NCBI GenBank assembly: GCA_963798855.1
Contig: CAWCUU010000001.1
Span: 1,116,001 to 1,180,000, forward strand
Length of the DNA stretch: 64,000 nt
DNA from: CAWCUU01 sp963798855
GTDB lineage: Bacteria; Gemmatimonadota; Gemmatimonadetes; Longimicrobiales; RSA9
Direction of reading: 5' to 3'
The notes beneath the pieces were generated by a model. That model was not told the origin of the DNA. It did no database searches and saw nothing but the letters and a program-made list of their open reading frames with translations. Every line of letters begins with the position of its first letter. Position 1 is the stretch's first letter. This document shows, piece after piece, positions 8,503 to 16,536 of this stretch. Made by a program: the position numbers and the translations under genes.

Positions 8503-9241
8503 GGTCGCGGCCGGCGCCGATCTGGCGCCGAGCGCGCGGCTGGAGGTGCTGGAGGAGGTCGCGTCGGACCTCGACGCGCTCTACGAGGAGCTGATCGCGC
8601 AGGGGGTTCCGACGGTGGTGGCGCGGCGCAGGGCGGAGGCGCTTCTCTCACCTTCGGCGGAGGCGTTGCGGGCGCTGGGCACGGTGCACCGCCCGCTGCC
8701 GTGGCGGCTGGCGGCGAGTCTCACCGGGTCGGGACGGCGGGTCGAGCGTGCGCTGCTCGCGCTCTCGGCGCTCTTCGTCCTGGCTGTGTCGCTGTTCGCC
8801 TTCGCGAGAGCGGGGCTGCTGCGCGACCCATCCCCCTTCCTCTGGCCGCTGCTCGGGCTCGCGGCGGGCGGTGCGCTGCTGACCCTCGCGCATGCGCTGC
8901 GTCTCTGGCTGGGTGGCTCTCCCCGGCCGGCGCTCGTCCGCCGTCGGCTGCGCGGGCTGCTGCTGCTCCCGTGTGCCTCGTGCCTGATCGCGGCGCTCGG
9001 CGTGTCGCTCGAGCTCTGGCGTGCGGCGGGACTGATCATGGGCGACGTCGCGCTTCAGCGTCCGGCGCTTCTCGCGTGGCTCTTCCGGTCGGTTGCGCTC
9101 GGCGGCTGCGCGCTGCTGACGGTGCTGGCGGTGGGGCTCGCGTGGCTCCTGCTGTCGACGCGGGTGGCCGTGCTCGAGCGCCGTGAGGAAGCGCTGCTCG
9201 GAGAGGGCGAGATGCACATCGTTCCCCCTGCGTGGAGGTAG
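8477..9241 (+). CDS. membrane protein of a PadR-controlled operon, function unknown
   Basis: 254 residues from the ATG at 8477, inside the 3' end of padR. The first 75 residues are soluble and helical (LEVLEEVASDLDALYEELIAQGV, ARRRAEALL), similar to the N-terminal segment of many PadR-partner proteins (HAAS-like). Four hydrophobic segments follow (ALLALSALFVLAVSLFAFA, FLWPLLGLAAGGALLTLA, LLLLPCASCLIAALGVSL, LGGCALLTVLAVGLAWLLL). The pairing of a helical N-terminal domain with a PadR gene is common, and the membrane protein is thought to sense or execute an envelope response. No enzymatic motif is visible. The MotA/TolQ-like gene follows after 2 bases. Confidence 0.75.
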   Translation: MRFAASLREVAAGADLAPSARLEVLEEVASDLDALYEELIAQGVPTVVARRRAEALLSPSAEALRALGTVHRPLPWRLAASLTGSGRRVERALLALSALFVLAVSLFAFARAGLLRDPSPFLWPLLGLAAGGALLTLAHALRLWLGGSPRPALVRRRLRGLLLLPCASCLIAALGVSLELWRAAGLIMGDVALQRPALLAWLFRSVALGGCALLTVLAVGLAWLLLSTRVAVLERREEALLGEGEMHIVPPAWR

Positions 9242-9243
9242 GC

Positions 9244-9624
9244 ATGCCCGAATGGTTCCAGGAAGGTGGCGTGATCATGTGGCCGATCCTCGTCGCCACG
9301 CTGCTCGCCGTGGCGCTCGCGCTGCTGTCCTGGTGGCGGCTGCGGCGCGCGCCCGGGGGCCACGACCCCGTACTCGAGACGCGCATCGACGCCGTGCTGT
9401 TCTGGGGGGGCTGGGCGGCCGTGGTGGGCGTGCTGGGCACGCTCGTCGGCATCGCGCAGGCCGCGGGTGCCATCGTGGCCGTCGGCAACGCGCCCGCCGG
9501 GCTCGTCTGGGGCGGGATCAGGGTCGCCCTCGTCAGCACGGTGGCCGGCCTGCTCGTCTTCGCTCTTGCGCTGCTCGCCTGGTTCGGACTGCGCGTTCGC
9601 TATCGGAGGCGCGAGCTCGCCTGA
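9244..9624 (+). CDS. MotA/TolQ/ExbB-like small membrane protein
   Basis: 126 residues. The start at 9244 is fixed by GGAGGT at 9234-9239; the GTG at 9232 lies inside that ribosome-binding site. Three membrane segments are visible (IMWPILVATLLAVALALLS, AVLFWGGWAAVVGVLGTLVG, GIRVALVSTVAGLLVFALAL). The block VVGVLGTLVGIAQAAGAI followed by LVWGGIRVALVSTVAGLLV matches the channel region of MotA/TolQ/ExbB proton-channel proteins. It is shorter than ExbB (about 220) and has no ExbD/TolR partner nearby, so it may be a stripped-down relative. It is the last gene of the PadR operon. Confidence 0.75.
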   Translation: MPEWFQEGGVIMWPILVATLLAVALALLSWWRLRRAPGGHDPVLETRIDAVLFWGGWAAVVGVLGTLVGIAQAAGAIVAVGNAPAGLVWGGIRVALVSTVAGLLVFALALLAWFGLRVRYRRRELA

Positions 9625-9675
9625 CGCTCACTCCCGCAGCACGGCAAGCGGCGGCGGCGCCGGCTCGCGCACCTG

Positions 9676-11100
9676 CTAACCGTCGGGCTCGCTCCGCACC
9701 CCCCGCATGGTGCGTGGTCCGAGCGTGAGCACCACGGCCGAGCCGCGACCCGTGTCGTCGCGCTCGAAGCGAACGTGGACTCCCCCGACCACGCGCAGCG
9801 TGAAGTCATCCGGAGCGAGCGCGAACAGCTCCGCCTCGCCCTCGCCAGGGACGTCCATGAAGAGCCGGCCGTGGTGCAGGAAGACCTCGCCCACCTCGCC
9901 ACGACCGAAGTCGTAGGCACCCGTGAGCTTCCGCAGCCGCTCTTCCGGCAGACGGATGAAGTCGAAGCTCGGGGCAGGCGGCAGAGCCGTCGAGAACGGC
10001 TCCGCGTCGAGCGCGACGAGGCGCGGGGCGGTCGCAGGCCGGCCACCCGCGACTTCCGCTTCCGCGATCTTCTCGGCAATCGCCCACGCATCGATTCCCT
10101 CGACGCCGGGGCCGTGGTCCGTGTCCCCACGGTGCACGATGACGAGGTTCAGATCGGGGACCACCCAGAGCCCCTGGCCGCCCGTTCCGCGGCCCTGGAA
10201 GAGCGCGTGCTGCCGGAGGACCGGATACGCGTTGGCCGATAGCGAGCCGGGCCTGTAGATCCACCACATGTAGCCGTAGTCGGCGCCGCCGATCGCATCG
10301 GAGATCGGGGTCGTGCTCTCCGCGACCCAGCCGTTGGGCAGCACCCGGCGGCCCTCCCACTCTCCGCCCCGGAGCATCAGCAGCCCGAGGCGGGCCAGGT
10401 CCCGGCTCGAGATGCGGAACGTCTGCGCCGGGTGCTCGGAGCGCCGCGGCTCGACCACGCGGAATCCGTCCGAGGGCGTGTAGTCCTCCATCCCGATCGG
10501 CTCCGCGATCCGCTCCGCGAACGCGCGGTACAGGTCCTCGCCCGTCACCCGCTCGTAGATCACGCCCGCCACGTTGAAGTCCCAGTTGTTGTAAAACCAG
10601 AAGGTGCCCGGCGTGTGGCTCCCCCGCGCCGGCCGCTCCTCGTCCTGGCTGTCCGGCGCATACGCCGCCGGCAGATAGACGCCCGATCGGGCCGTGATGA
10701 CGTCGCGAACGGTGGCCTTCCCTTCGGCGGGTGTCAGCGGGTGGACCGCGTCGCCGATGCCGAGCTCGTCCAGCGTCGCATCCAGCCAGATGCGCCCTTC
10801 CGCCACCGCCGGGCCGTACAGCGCGCTCACCAGGCTCTTCCGGATCGAGTGCGTCTCCAACTCCCTGGCGACGTCGCCCCAGGCGGCCACGACCCGCCCG
10901 TCGTACACGGCCATCACCGCCGCGGAATGGACGCTGTCCGCAATCGCGCGGGCACGGCGCAGCGAGTCCGCGGAGAAGCCGGCTTCCGCCGGCGTCGCAT
11001 ACTGCCGCCACGCGCCCGCCGGCTCCTGGCCGGCGGCCGGTGCGACGACGCTGCCGGTCATGGTCAGCACGACGGCGATCGCGGGTAACCGGAAGGACAT
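9676..11100 (-). CDS. serine hydrolase, class C beta-lactamase / DD-peptidase fold
   Basis: 474 residues. The ATG at 11100 follows AAGGAG and opens a signal peptide (LPAIAVVLTMTGSVVAPAAG, then Q), so the enzyme is exported. The catalytic SxxK is Ser85-Ile-Arg-Lys88 in HSIRKSLVSALYG. The second motif is YNN in FWFYNNWDFN, and the third is near GRGTGGQGLW. The domain ends at about residue 350, followed by a C-terminal beta domain (LTGAYDFGRGEVGEVFLHHGRL and LRVVGGVHVRFERD). Members hydrolyse beta-lactams, D-amino-acid peptides or esters. Lying just downstream of an M56/BlaI pair, it is the likely regulated target. A broken copy of its C-terminal end occurs at 23681. Confidence 0.9.
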   Translation of the reverse strand: MSFRLPAIAVVLTMTGSVVAPAAGQEPAGAWRQYATPAEAGFSADSLRRARAIADSVHSAAVMAVYDGRVVAAWGDVARELETHSIRKSLVSALYGPAVAEGRIWLDATLDELGIGDAVHPLTPAEGKATVRDVITARSGVYLPAAYAPDSQDEERPARGSHTPGTFWFYNNWDFNVAGVIYERVTGEDLYRAFAERIAEPIGMEDYTPSDGFRVVEPRRSEHPAQTFRISSRDLARLGLLMLRGGEWEGRRVLPNGWVAESTTPISDAIGGADYGYMWWIYRPGSLSANAYPVLRQHALFQGRGTGGQGLWVVPDLNLVIVHRGDTDHGPGVEGIDAWAIAEKIAEAEVAGGRPATAPRLVALDAEPFSTALPPAPSFDFIRLPEERLRKLTGAYDFGRGEVGEVFLHHGRLFMDVPGEGEAELFALAPDDFTLRVVGGVHVRFERDDTGRGSAVVLTLGPRTMRGVRSEPDG

Positions 11101-11116
11101 GGCTGGCTCCTTCGCC

Positions 11117-11126
11117 CACACGTGTA
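11117..11126 (-). promoter_or_regulatory. BlaI-box-like operator upstream of the serine hydrolase
   Basis: On the minus strand this reads TACACGTGTG, a 9/10 fit to the dyad TACA-NN-TGTA used by BlaI/MecI repressors. It sits 17 bases before the ATG at 11100, in the 71-base gap after the M56 gene. A closely similar box precedes the blaI-like gene at 12647, which suggests joint control. Confidence 0.5.
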
Positions 11127-11171
11127 AGAGTTCGCCGCGCGCACGAGGGCGGATCGGTGCACGTGGAGGGT

Positions 11172-12266
11172 TCATGGCAAGCGTCGCAGGACGTTTCGCT
11201 GCGCGTCGCGCAGCGCACGGCGGATGACGCGCTCGCGGCGCAGGACGTCGACGGCGGCCGGCGTCGGCGAGCGAGTGGGGGTGAGCCAGGGCAGCCGATC
11301 GGCGGCGCCCTCGAGGTTCGCGCGCACCGACGGTCCCGCGACGGCGAGGAGAACGATCGTCGCGGCGGCCGCCGCAGTGGCGCGGCCAGTCCTGCCGGGA
11401 TCGCCGGCGTCGAGCGAAAGGCGCCGCACGCGTCGCACGAGCCTCGACTCGCCGGATACGAATCCCGGGGCGCAGACGGGCGACTCCCAGCGCATGGGGG
11501 CGAGTCGGGCCAGCGCTTCCGCGAGAGGACGACGCGCGCCGGTCAGCCGCACGGCGACGTCATCGCACGCGTACTCCGCCAGCTCCAGCAGGCGCCGCCA
11601 CACGCGGCGGGCGAACGGCTGGAAGGGAAGCAGCAGGCACACCAGGCTCTCGAGCAGGCGCCAGACGGGATCGTGGCGCCGCAGATGCGCGATCTCGTGC
11701 GCGAGCACGGCCCGCCGCTGCGCTTCCGAGAGGCAGAGCCATCCGTCCGCTGGAAGGCAGACTTCCCGCATGCCGATCACGACCGGGCTGCGCACCTGCG
11801 GCGACGTAGTGAAGCGGATCCGGCCGGGTTGGGCGATCCCGGCGGCCGTCAGGTCGGCCCACGGGGGCGCTCCGGGCGTCCTCGGCCCGAGACGCCGGCG
11901 CTCGACGATGATGCGGAGCAGGCCGAGCATCGAGGCCACGGCGACCCACGCGATCCAGCTACCCGCCAGCGCCGTGGCCGCCCACGTGTGAGCCGCGAGC
12001 ACGTCGGCCATCGGCGCCGCCGCGGCTCGCCAGCCTGGAGTATGCAGCGTCATCCCGACCGCGACGCGCGCCGTCGCCGTGAGCGCAGGGGCCAGCAGCG
12101 CGGTCCGCCAGAGAATCTCCTCGATGCCGATCCGCGGGCGGCATAACCGCACGATCAGCCCGGCGCCGATCAGCAGGACGGCGGAATGCAGCAGGAAGGT
12201 CGCGCCCCAGGCGAGCAACCCCTGGGCGTACGCGACGGAGAGCAACTCCACATAGCGCGGTGTCAT
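11172..12266 (-). CDS. M56 family (BlaR1/MecR1-like) membrane metallopeptidase
   Basis: 364 residues. The ATG at 12266 overlaps the TGA of the BlaI-like gene (ATGA), fixing the start. Membrane segments lie in the N-terminal third (LLAWGATFLLHSAVLLIGAGLIV; TALAGSWIAWVAVASMLGLLRIIV). The zinc-peptidase motif is H190-E191-I-A-H194 (AVLAHEIAHLRRHDPVWRLLES), with the downstream ELAEYACDDVAV. One more membrane helix comes near residue 310. There is no C-terminal penicillin-binding sensor domain, unlike true BlaR1. By analogy it cleaves the repressor BlaI upon an envelope signal, releasing transcription of the pair and probably of the serine hydrolase. Confidence 0.9.
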   Translation of the reverse strand: MTPRYVELLSVAYAQGLLAWGATFLLHSAVLLIGAGLIVRLCRPRIGIEEILWRTALLAPALTATARVAVGMTLHTPGWRAAAAPMADVLAAHTWAATALAGSWIAWVAVASMLGLLRIIVERRRLGPRTPGAPPWADLTAAGIAQPGRIRFTTSPQVRSPVVIGMREVCLPADGWLCLSEAQRRAVLAHEIAHLRRHDPVWRLLESLVCLLLPFQPFARRVWRRLLELAEYACDDVAVRLTGARRPLAEALARLAPMRWESPVCAPGFVSGESRLVRRVRRLSLDAGDPGRTGRATAAAAATIVLLAVAGPSVRANLEGAADRLPWLTPTRSPTPAAVDVLRRERVIRRALRDAQRNVLRRLP

Positions 12267-12643
12267 TCTTCCCACGACTCCAGAATGGCTCGGATGCGCG
12301 CCACATCGTCCTCATCCACCTCGCCCGATTCGAGCGCGTAGCTCACCATCGTCGGAAGCTCGCCAGCGAACAGTCGGCCCATCAGGTGCCGCACCGTCGA
12401 TCGGCGCACCTGCTCGCGCGTGACCCGCGCCGCGTAGACGTATTCGCGTCCGTCGGCGCTGTGGCCGATCACGCCCTGCTTCTCCAGCCGGAACAGCAGC
12501 GTGCCGATCGTCTTCCGGCTGAGGCCGGTGTCGGGCTCGAGTCGGGCGTGCACCTCGTTCGCGGTCGCCGCACCGAGCTCCCAGAGCACGTCGAGGATCC
12601 GGATCTGGAGGTCGGTGAGCTCGTCGAGCTGTTTGCGTCGCAT
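12263..12643 (-). CDS. BlaI/MecI/CopY family repressor
   Basis: 126 residues, the usual length. Winged helix: LTDLQIRILDVLWELGAATANEVHARL, then LSRKTIGTLLFRLEKQGVIGHSADGREYVYAA. The C-terminal dimer domain (RRSTVRHLMGRLFAGELPTMVSYALE) contains the region cleaved by M56 partners in characterised systems. It is the first gene of a coupled pair with the M56 peptidase (4-base overlap). A TACA-NN-TGTA operator lies 4-15 bases before its ATG, so autoregulation is very likely. Confidence 0.93.
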   Translation of the reverse strand: MRRKQLDELTDLQIRILDVLWELGAATANEVHARLEPDTGLSRKTIGTLLFRLEKQGVIGHSADGREYVYAARVTREQVRRSTVRHLMGRLFAGELPTMVSYALESGEVDEDDVARIRAILESWEE

Positions 12644-12646
12644 GGA

Positions 12647-12680
12647 TTACATTTGTAAGACCAGACCGGCGACAGCGCAA
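12647..12680 (-). promoter_or_regulatory. blaI promoter and operator
   Basis: The minus strand shows TTGCGC (12680-12675), 17 bases, then TACAAA (12657-12652), a plausible promoter. The -10 box lies inside TTACAAATGTAA (12658-12647), a dyad matching the BlaI-box core TACA-NN-TGTA. Transcription would start at or within a few bases of the ATG at 12643, so the message may be leaderless. Confidence 0.6.
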
Positions 12681-12765
12681 GCGCGAGTGCTCCGAGCCGA
12701 CACTTCGCCCCCGGCATGGGGCTGATTCGGGCCGGCGATGCGCGACGCGCGATCGGGGTCGCGCC

Positions 12766-15477
12766 TCATTCGTTGCGAAGCGCCTCCTGGGGGTCGACTC
12801 TCGTCGCGCGATGGGCGGGGAGCCAGAGCGCGAAGCCGGCGACGGCCAGCATGAGCACCGTGAGCGCGGCGTAGCTCAGCGGGTCGGTCGGGGCGATGCC
12901 GTAGAGCATTCCGCTCATCAAGCGTGTGAGCACGAGCGCCGCGGCGAGACCCGCGGCGACGCCGGACAGCACCACGGAGCCGCCCTGCCGCATCACGAGG
13001 CGGAGGACGTGCCCTGCGCGAGCGCCGAGCGCGATGCGCACGCCGATCTCGGCGGTGCGGCGGCTGACCGCGTATGCGACGACCGCGTACACGCCGATCG
13101 CGCCGAGGAGCAGCGCGATGGCCGCGGCGAGGCCGACGAGGACGAGCGCGAAGGTGGCGGGTGCGGTGGCGTCGGCGACGCGCTCGCCGAGCGTCTCGAC
13201 GTCGGCCAGAGGAACGGCGGGATCCACCTCCGCGACGGTGCGGCGGACGGCGGGCACGAGCGAGGTCGGTGGCAGCGAGGTCCGCAGCACGTACGCCAAC
13301 GGCCGTGGAGAGAGGCCGTCCTCGGCGGGAATCATCGGCTCGTAGATCAGCCGGAGGAACTCGTCCGTGCTCGGCTTCGCGCGCACGTTCGCGGCGATGC
13401 CGACGACCGTGTACCAGGGGCCGTCGGTGTCGATCCGGACGCGCTGGCCGAGGGCGTCCACTCGCGGGAAATACGCCGCCGCGGCCGCCTCGCTCAGCAC
13501 GGCGACGCGAGCCGGTCCGTTCTCGTCGGCGGTGGTGAATCCGCGGCCGCGCACCGGGATGCCCATCGCCGCGAAGTAGCCGGGCGCCGTCACGCGAGAC
13601 CCTGTGACCGGCGGCACCGTCCCCGCCGGCGTGGGGAAGCCCTGGGCCTCGAGCGTCTCGCCCCAGCACATGTTTGGCGTCAGCGGCAGGCAGTTGCCCA
13701 CGGCACCCACGGCGTCCACGCCGGGCAGCGCCTGCAGCTTCGAGCGCAGCTCCTGGTGGAAGCGGAGGAAATCGGCGCGAGTGGCGTAGCGGGTTTGCGG
13801 CAGCCCGATCCGGAAGGTGAGCGCCTGGCGCGTCGAGAAGCCGAGGTCCACGCTGCGGAGCTGCTGGAAGGTGCGCAGCAGCAGCCCCGAGCCGATCAGC
13901 AGCACGAGCGCGAGCGCGACCTGTGTCGCGACCAGGACGTTGCGTCCGCGCAGCCGGCTGCGGCCCGCGGTCGTGCGGCGCGCCCCATCCTTGAGCATCT
14001 CGGCGACGTCGGCGGAGCGGCGCAGGGAAGGGGTGAGGCCGAGCACCAGCGCCACGACCAGGCAGGCGGACAGGGCGACGGTCAGCACGACCGGATCGAG
14101 CGACACCTCGGCGAGCCGCGGGACGTCGATCGGCGCCCGGCCCTGCAGCACCCGGATCGCGACGCTCGCCGCGCCGATCCCGATCAGCCCGGCGGAGCCG
14201 GCGAGCAGCAGCGTCTCCGCGAGGAAGCCGCGCGCCAGGCGCCCGCGCGTCGCCCCCAGCGCCGTGCGCACCGCGCTCTCCCGCTGCCCGTCCTCGGCGC
14301 GCACCAGGAACAGGTTCGCCACGTTCGCCACCGCGATGAGCAGAACGAAGCCGACGGTGCCGAGCAGGATCCACAGCATCGGCCGCACGTCGGCCACCAC
14401 ACTCTCCTTCAGCGTGACGATCCGGGGTGCGATGCCCGCATCGTCCAGGTACTCCTTCACTCGCGCCGGGTCGTCGCTCTGCTCGCGCAGGACCGGCAGC
14501 ATCCGCGCGAGCTCCGCCTCCAGCGACTGCGGGGTCGCTCCCGGCCGGAGCCGGGCCACGGCCTGCTCGTTCCAGCCTCCGATGCCACTGGCCGGGACCA
14601 CGCGCGGCAACCACAATGCCGTCTCCGCCTCGGGAAAGGCGAAGCCCGCCGGCATCACGCCGACGACGTCGATCGGCGTCCCATCCAGGCGGATGGTGCT
14701 GCCGAGAACGGCTGGGTCTGCGCCGAACCGCTCGACCCACAAGCGGTGCGAGAGCACCGCCACGGCCGCGGCTCCCGGCTCGCCCTCCGTCGCCGTGAAC
14801 CATCGGCCGAGCAGAGGCTCGACGCGCAGCACGGCCTCCAGCGACGGAGTGGCGCGCGCCACACGCAGCTGCACCGGATCGCCCCGGCCCGTCAGCGTCG
14901 CGTCGGTTCCGCCGTACATCGCCATCACCGTGGCTTCCCGCACCCGCTCCCGATAGAAACGGTAGAAGCCGTACGTCACGCCCAGTCCGCCCTCGATGCC
15001 GAGCCCCTTCGCCGAATGGCTCACCAGCACCAGACGATCGGACTGCGGGTACGGCAGCGGGCTCAGCACCACTCCGTACACGAGGCTGAACACGGACGTC
15101 GCCGCCGCGATCCCCAACGCGAGCGTCAGCACCGATGCCAGCGTGAACGAGGGGCGACGCCGCAGCCGCCTCGCCGCCTGTCGCACGTCCTGCCACGCCG
15201 CTGTCCACCCTGAGCCGGCGCCCAGCGCACCCGCCCTGGCCGCCGCCAGGTGCTGTTTCGGCGCCCGTGTCAGAAGGTCCCCGATCGAGCGCAGCGTGAC
15301 ACTCACGACCGCCGCACGGCCGCGCCGGCTCCGCGCCTCGCCGGCGATCCGGCCGAAGCACTCCGTCAGCTCGTCGCCGTATCGCTCGCGGAACTCCCGC
15401 GGCAGGACCGCCGACGCCCGCCGGTAGAGCCGCTCCGCGATGCGGACCGTCGTCGCCTTCCCCCCGGCGCCCGTCAT
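12766..15477 (-). CDS. ADOP-type ABC transporter permease (MacB/FtsX domains, duplicated)
   Basis: 903 residues. The ATG at 15477 overlaps the stop of the PadR gene and follows GGCGGGAG. Residues about 1-75 carry the soluble ADOP leader (LYRRASAVLPREFRERYGDELTECF). The first transmembrane helix follows (FTLASVLTLALGIAAATSVFSLVYG), then a MacB-like periplasmic domain, three helices of the first FtsX domain (LWILLGTVGFVLLIAVANVANLFLVRAEDGQRE), a second helix and periplasmic domain, and a final FtsX block (LRLVMRQGGSVVLSGVAAGLAAALVL). The end HRATRVDPQEALRNE is the family signature. No ATPase gene is adjacent, as usual for these orphan permeases. The role is probably efflux or lipoprotein extraction under PadR control. 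Confidence 0.93.
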   Translation of the reverse strand: MTGAGGKATTVRIAERLYRRASAVLPREFRERYGDELTECFGRIAGEARSRRGRAAVVSVTLRSIGDLLTRAPKQHLAAARAGALGAGSGWTAAWQDVRQAARRLRRRPSFTLASVLTLALGIAAATSVFSLVYGVVLSPLPYPQSDRLVLVSHSAKGLGIEGGLGVTYGFYRFYRERVREATVMAMYGGTDATLTGRGDPVQLRVARATPSLEAVLRVEPLLGRWFTATEGEPGAAAVAVLSHRLWVERFGADPAVLGSTIRLDGTPIDVVGVMPAGFAFPEAETALWLPRVVPASGIGGWNEQAVARLRPGATPQSLEAELARMLPVLREQSDDPARVKEYLDDAGIAPRIVTLKESVVADVRPMLWILLGTVGFVLLIAVANVANLFLVRAEDGQRESAVRTALGATRGRLARGFLAETLLLAGSAGLIGIGAASVAIRVLQGRAPIDVPRLAEVSLDPVVLTVALSACLVVALVLGLTPSLRRSADVAEMLKDGARRTTAGRSRLRGRNVLVATQVALALVLLIGSGLLLRTFQQLRSVDLGFSTRQALTFRIGLPQTRYATRADFLRFHQELRSKLQALPGVDAVGAVGNCLPLTPNMCWGETLEAQGFPTPAGTVPPVTGSRVTAPGYFAAMGIPVRGRGFTTADENGPARVAVLSEAAAAAYFPRVDALGQRVRIDTDGPWYTVVGIAANVRAKPSTDEFLRLIYEPMIPAEDGLSPRPLAYVLRTSLPPTSLVPAVRRTVAEVDPAVPLADVETLGERVADATAPATFALVLVGLAAAIALLLGAIGVYAVVAYAVSRRTAEIGVRIALGARAGHVLRLVMRQGGSVVLSGVAAGLAAALVLTRLMSGMLYGIAPTDPLSYAALTVLMLAVAGFALWLPAHRATRVDPQEALRNE

Positions 15478-15806
15478 GCTCCCGCCTCCCCGAGCGATAG
15501 CTTCGCTCGCGCCAGCCTGGCCAGTCCCTCCAGCCGCACCGCCTCCGCCCCGAGCGCCGATCGCCCCGCCGGCGTCAGCGCGTAGTAGCGACGGCGAGGG
15601 TCGTCGCCCGGCCCCGCCGGGCTCGACGTCTCCTCGATCAGGCCGCGCTCCGTCAGCTCCGCGAGCGTCCCGTACAGCGTCGCCGGCCACAGCCGCACCT
15701 CTCCGTCCGTTCGCTTCTCGACTTCCTGCCGGATCACGTAGCCGTGCTTCGGAGCCGGGGCGAGGGAGACCAGAATCTGGAAGGACCGTGGGTCGAGCTC
15801 GGGCAT
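15474..15806 (-). CDS. PadR family transcriptional regulator of the ADOP permease
   Basis: 110 residues from the ATG at 15806. Winged helix: SFQILVSLAPAPKHGYVIRQEVE, then LWPATLYGTLAELTERGLIEETS, then RRYYALTPAGRSALGAEAVRLEGLARLA. PadR directly upstream of, and overlapping (ATGA), an ADOP permease is a recurrent arrangement in Acidobacteriota and Gemmatimonadota. The frame is open far upstream, but those residues belong to the antisense of intergenic DNA and the cupredoxin gene. An AT-rich promoter/operator lies 39-66 bases upstream. Confidence 0.9.
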   Translation of the reverse strand: MPELDPRSFQILVSLAPAPKHGYVIRQEVEKRTDGEVRLWPATLYGTLAELTERGLIEETSSPAGPGDDPRRRYYALTPAGRSALGAEAVRLEGLARLARAKLSLGEAGA

Positions 15807-15844
15807 GAGAGGCCTCGTCGGGGTACGATAGGTATTGATTAATA

Positions 15845-15872
15845 TATATATTGTCTCGAAGCGAAATCGCAA
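15845..15872 (-). promoter_or_regulatory. promoter of the PadR-ADOP operon with AT-rich dyad
   Basis: The minus strand gives TTGCGA (15872-15867), 16 bases, TATATA (15850-15845). The -10 region lies in AATATATATATT, a 12-base perfect palindrome. GACAATAT just upstream and TATCGT just downstream also occur in the other PadR operator at 8082-8111, which suggests related recognition. Confidence 0.5.
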
Positions 15873-15958
15873 GACCTGTTCGGCCGGTGTTGGTGGGCGA
15901 CCTCGCGCGGAGGAGGAGCTGGAGCGGCAGGAGCCCTGAGCCTCGCGGAAGCAGCCGA

Positions 15959-16471
15959 TCACTCTCCCGTGGCCGGCGGCGGCGGCGTGATGGATGAATC
16001 TCCGTGGTACGGGCCCATTCCCGCGGCCGGCAGGACGACGAGCTGCCCCGACATCATCGGCAGGTGCGACGGCACTGCGCATACGAAGGGGAAGACGCCG
16101 GGCCGCTTTGCGACATAGGTCGCGTGCCGGATCGTGCCGCCCGGAAGAGGGACGGCGAGGTCGGGGAGCACGAAGGAGTGGTCGTCGTCCTCGGGGTTGA
16201 TGAACGTGAAGTGGATCGTGTCGCCCTCCACGACGGTGAGCGTGCTGGGCGAGAAGGCGTACACTTCCTTGCCTTCCAGAACGCCGCCCTGCGCGAACGC
16301 GTCCCCGAGGAATGGATAGAGCGACCGGTCCTCCTTCACGAGCAGGGGGACGGTCGTGACGGTGAGTTGGCGTGCACGGGGCCTGTAGGCTGCGTGACGA
16401 TCCTGCCGGCCTGGCTTTGCGCAGCCGCCGGCCAGCGCGAGTACGGCCAGGATCACCCGCGCGACCGTCAT
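15959..16471 (-). CDS. exported cupredoxin (type I copper protein), probable lipoprotein
   Basis: 170 residues from the ATG at 16471. The signal peptide is VARVILAVLALAGG with Cys17, a lipobox-like end. The cupredoxin fold spans residues about 65-147 (TLTVVEGDTIHFTFINPEDDDHSFVL). Candidate copper ligands are His98, Cys131, His136 and Met139/140 in DDDHSF and FVCAVPSHLPMM, the classic blue-copper pattern. It likely carries electrons in the periplasm or binds copper for an oxidase. A 30-residue in-frame extension to 16561 is not protein-like. The start codon and first eight codons lie inside a copy of the dispersed repeat (see 16451-16536). Confidence 0.85.
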   Translation of the reverse strand: MTVARVILAVLALAGGCAKPGRQDRHAAYRPRARQLTVTTVPLLVKEDRSLYPFLGDAFAQGGVLEGKEVYAFSPSTLTVVEGDTIHFTFINPEDDDHSFVLPDLAVPLPGGTIRHATYVAKRPGVFPFVCAVPSHLPMMSGQLVVLPAAGMGPYHGDSSITPPPPATGE

Positions 16472-16536
16472 GCGCCCCACGCGCTTCGGGCGGCACCCGT
16501 ACGGCGGCTCGATCCAGGTCTTCAGCGACCTGCTAG
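16451..16536 (-). repeat. dispersed hairpin repeat, internally deleted copy, bridging two genes
   Basis: Minus-strand sequence from CTAGCAGGTCGCTGAAG to GGGTGATCCTGG aligns to both ends of the copy at 23386: the left end (about 30 bases), then a jump of roughly 100 bases to the right half (GTGCCGCCCG..., GGGCGCATG). The CTAG supplies the TAG stop codon of the DUF2207 gene (16533-16535). The GGGCGCATG supplies the start codon of the cupredoxin gene (16471). The orientation is the same as both genes. Confidence 0.65.

Noticed and set aside
12811..15213. 800-codon open frame on the plus strand opposite the ADOP permease
   Set aside because: It is the GC-driven shadow of the real gene: Arg/His/Gly-rich, without domains, and fully antisense to a recognisable permease.
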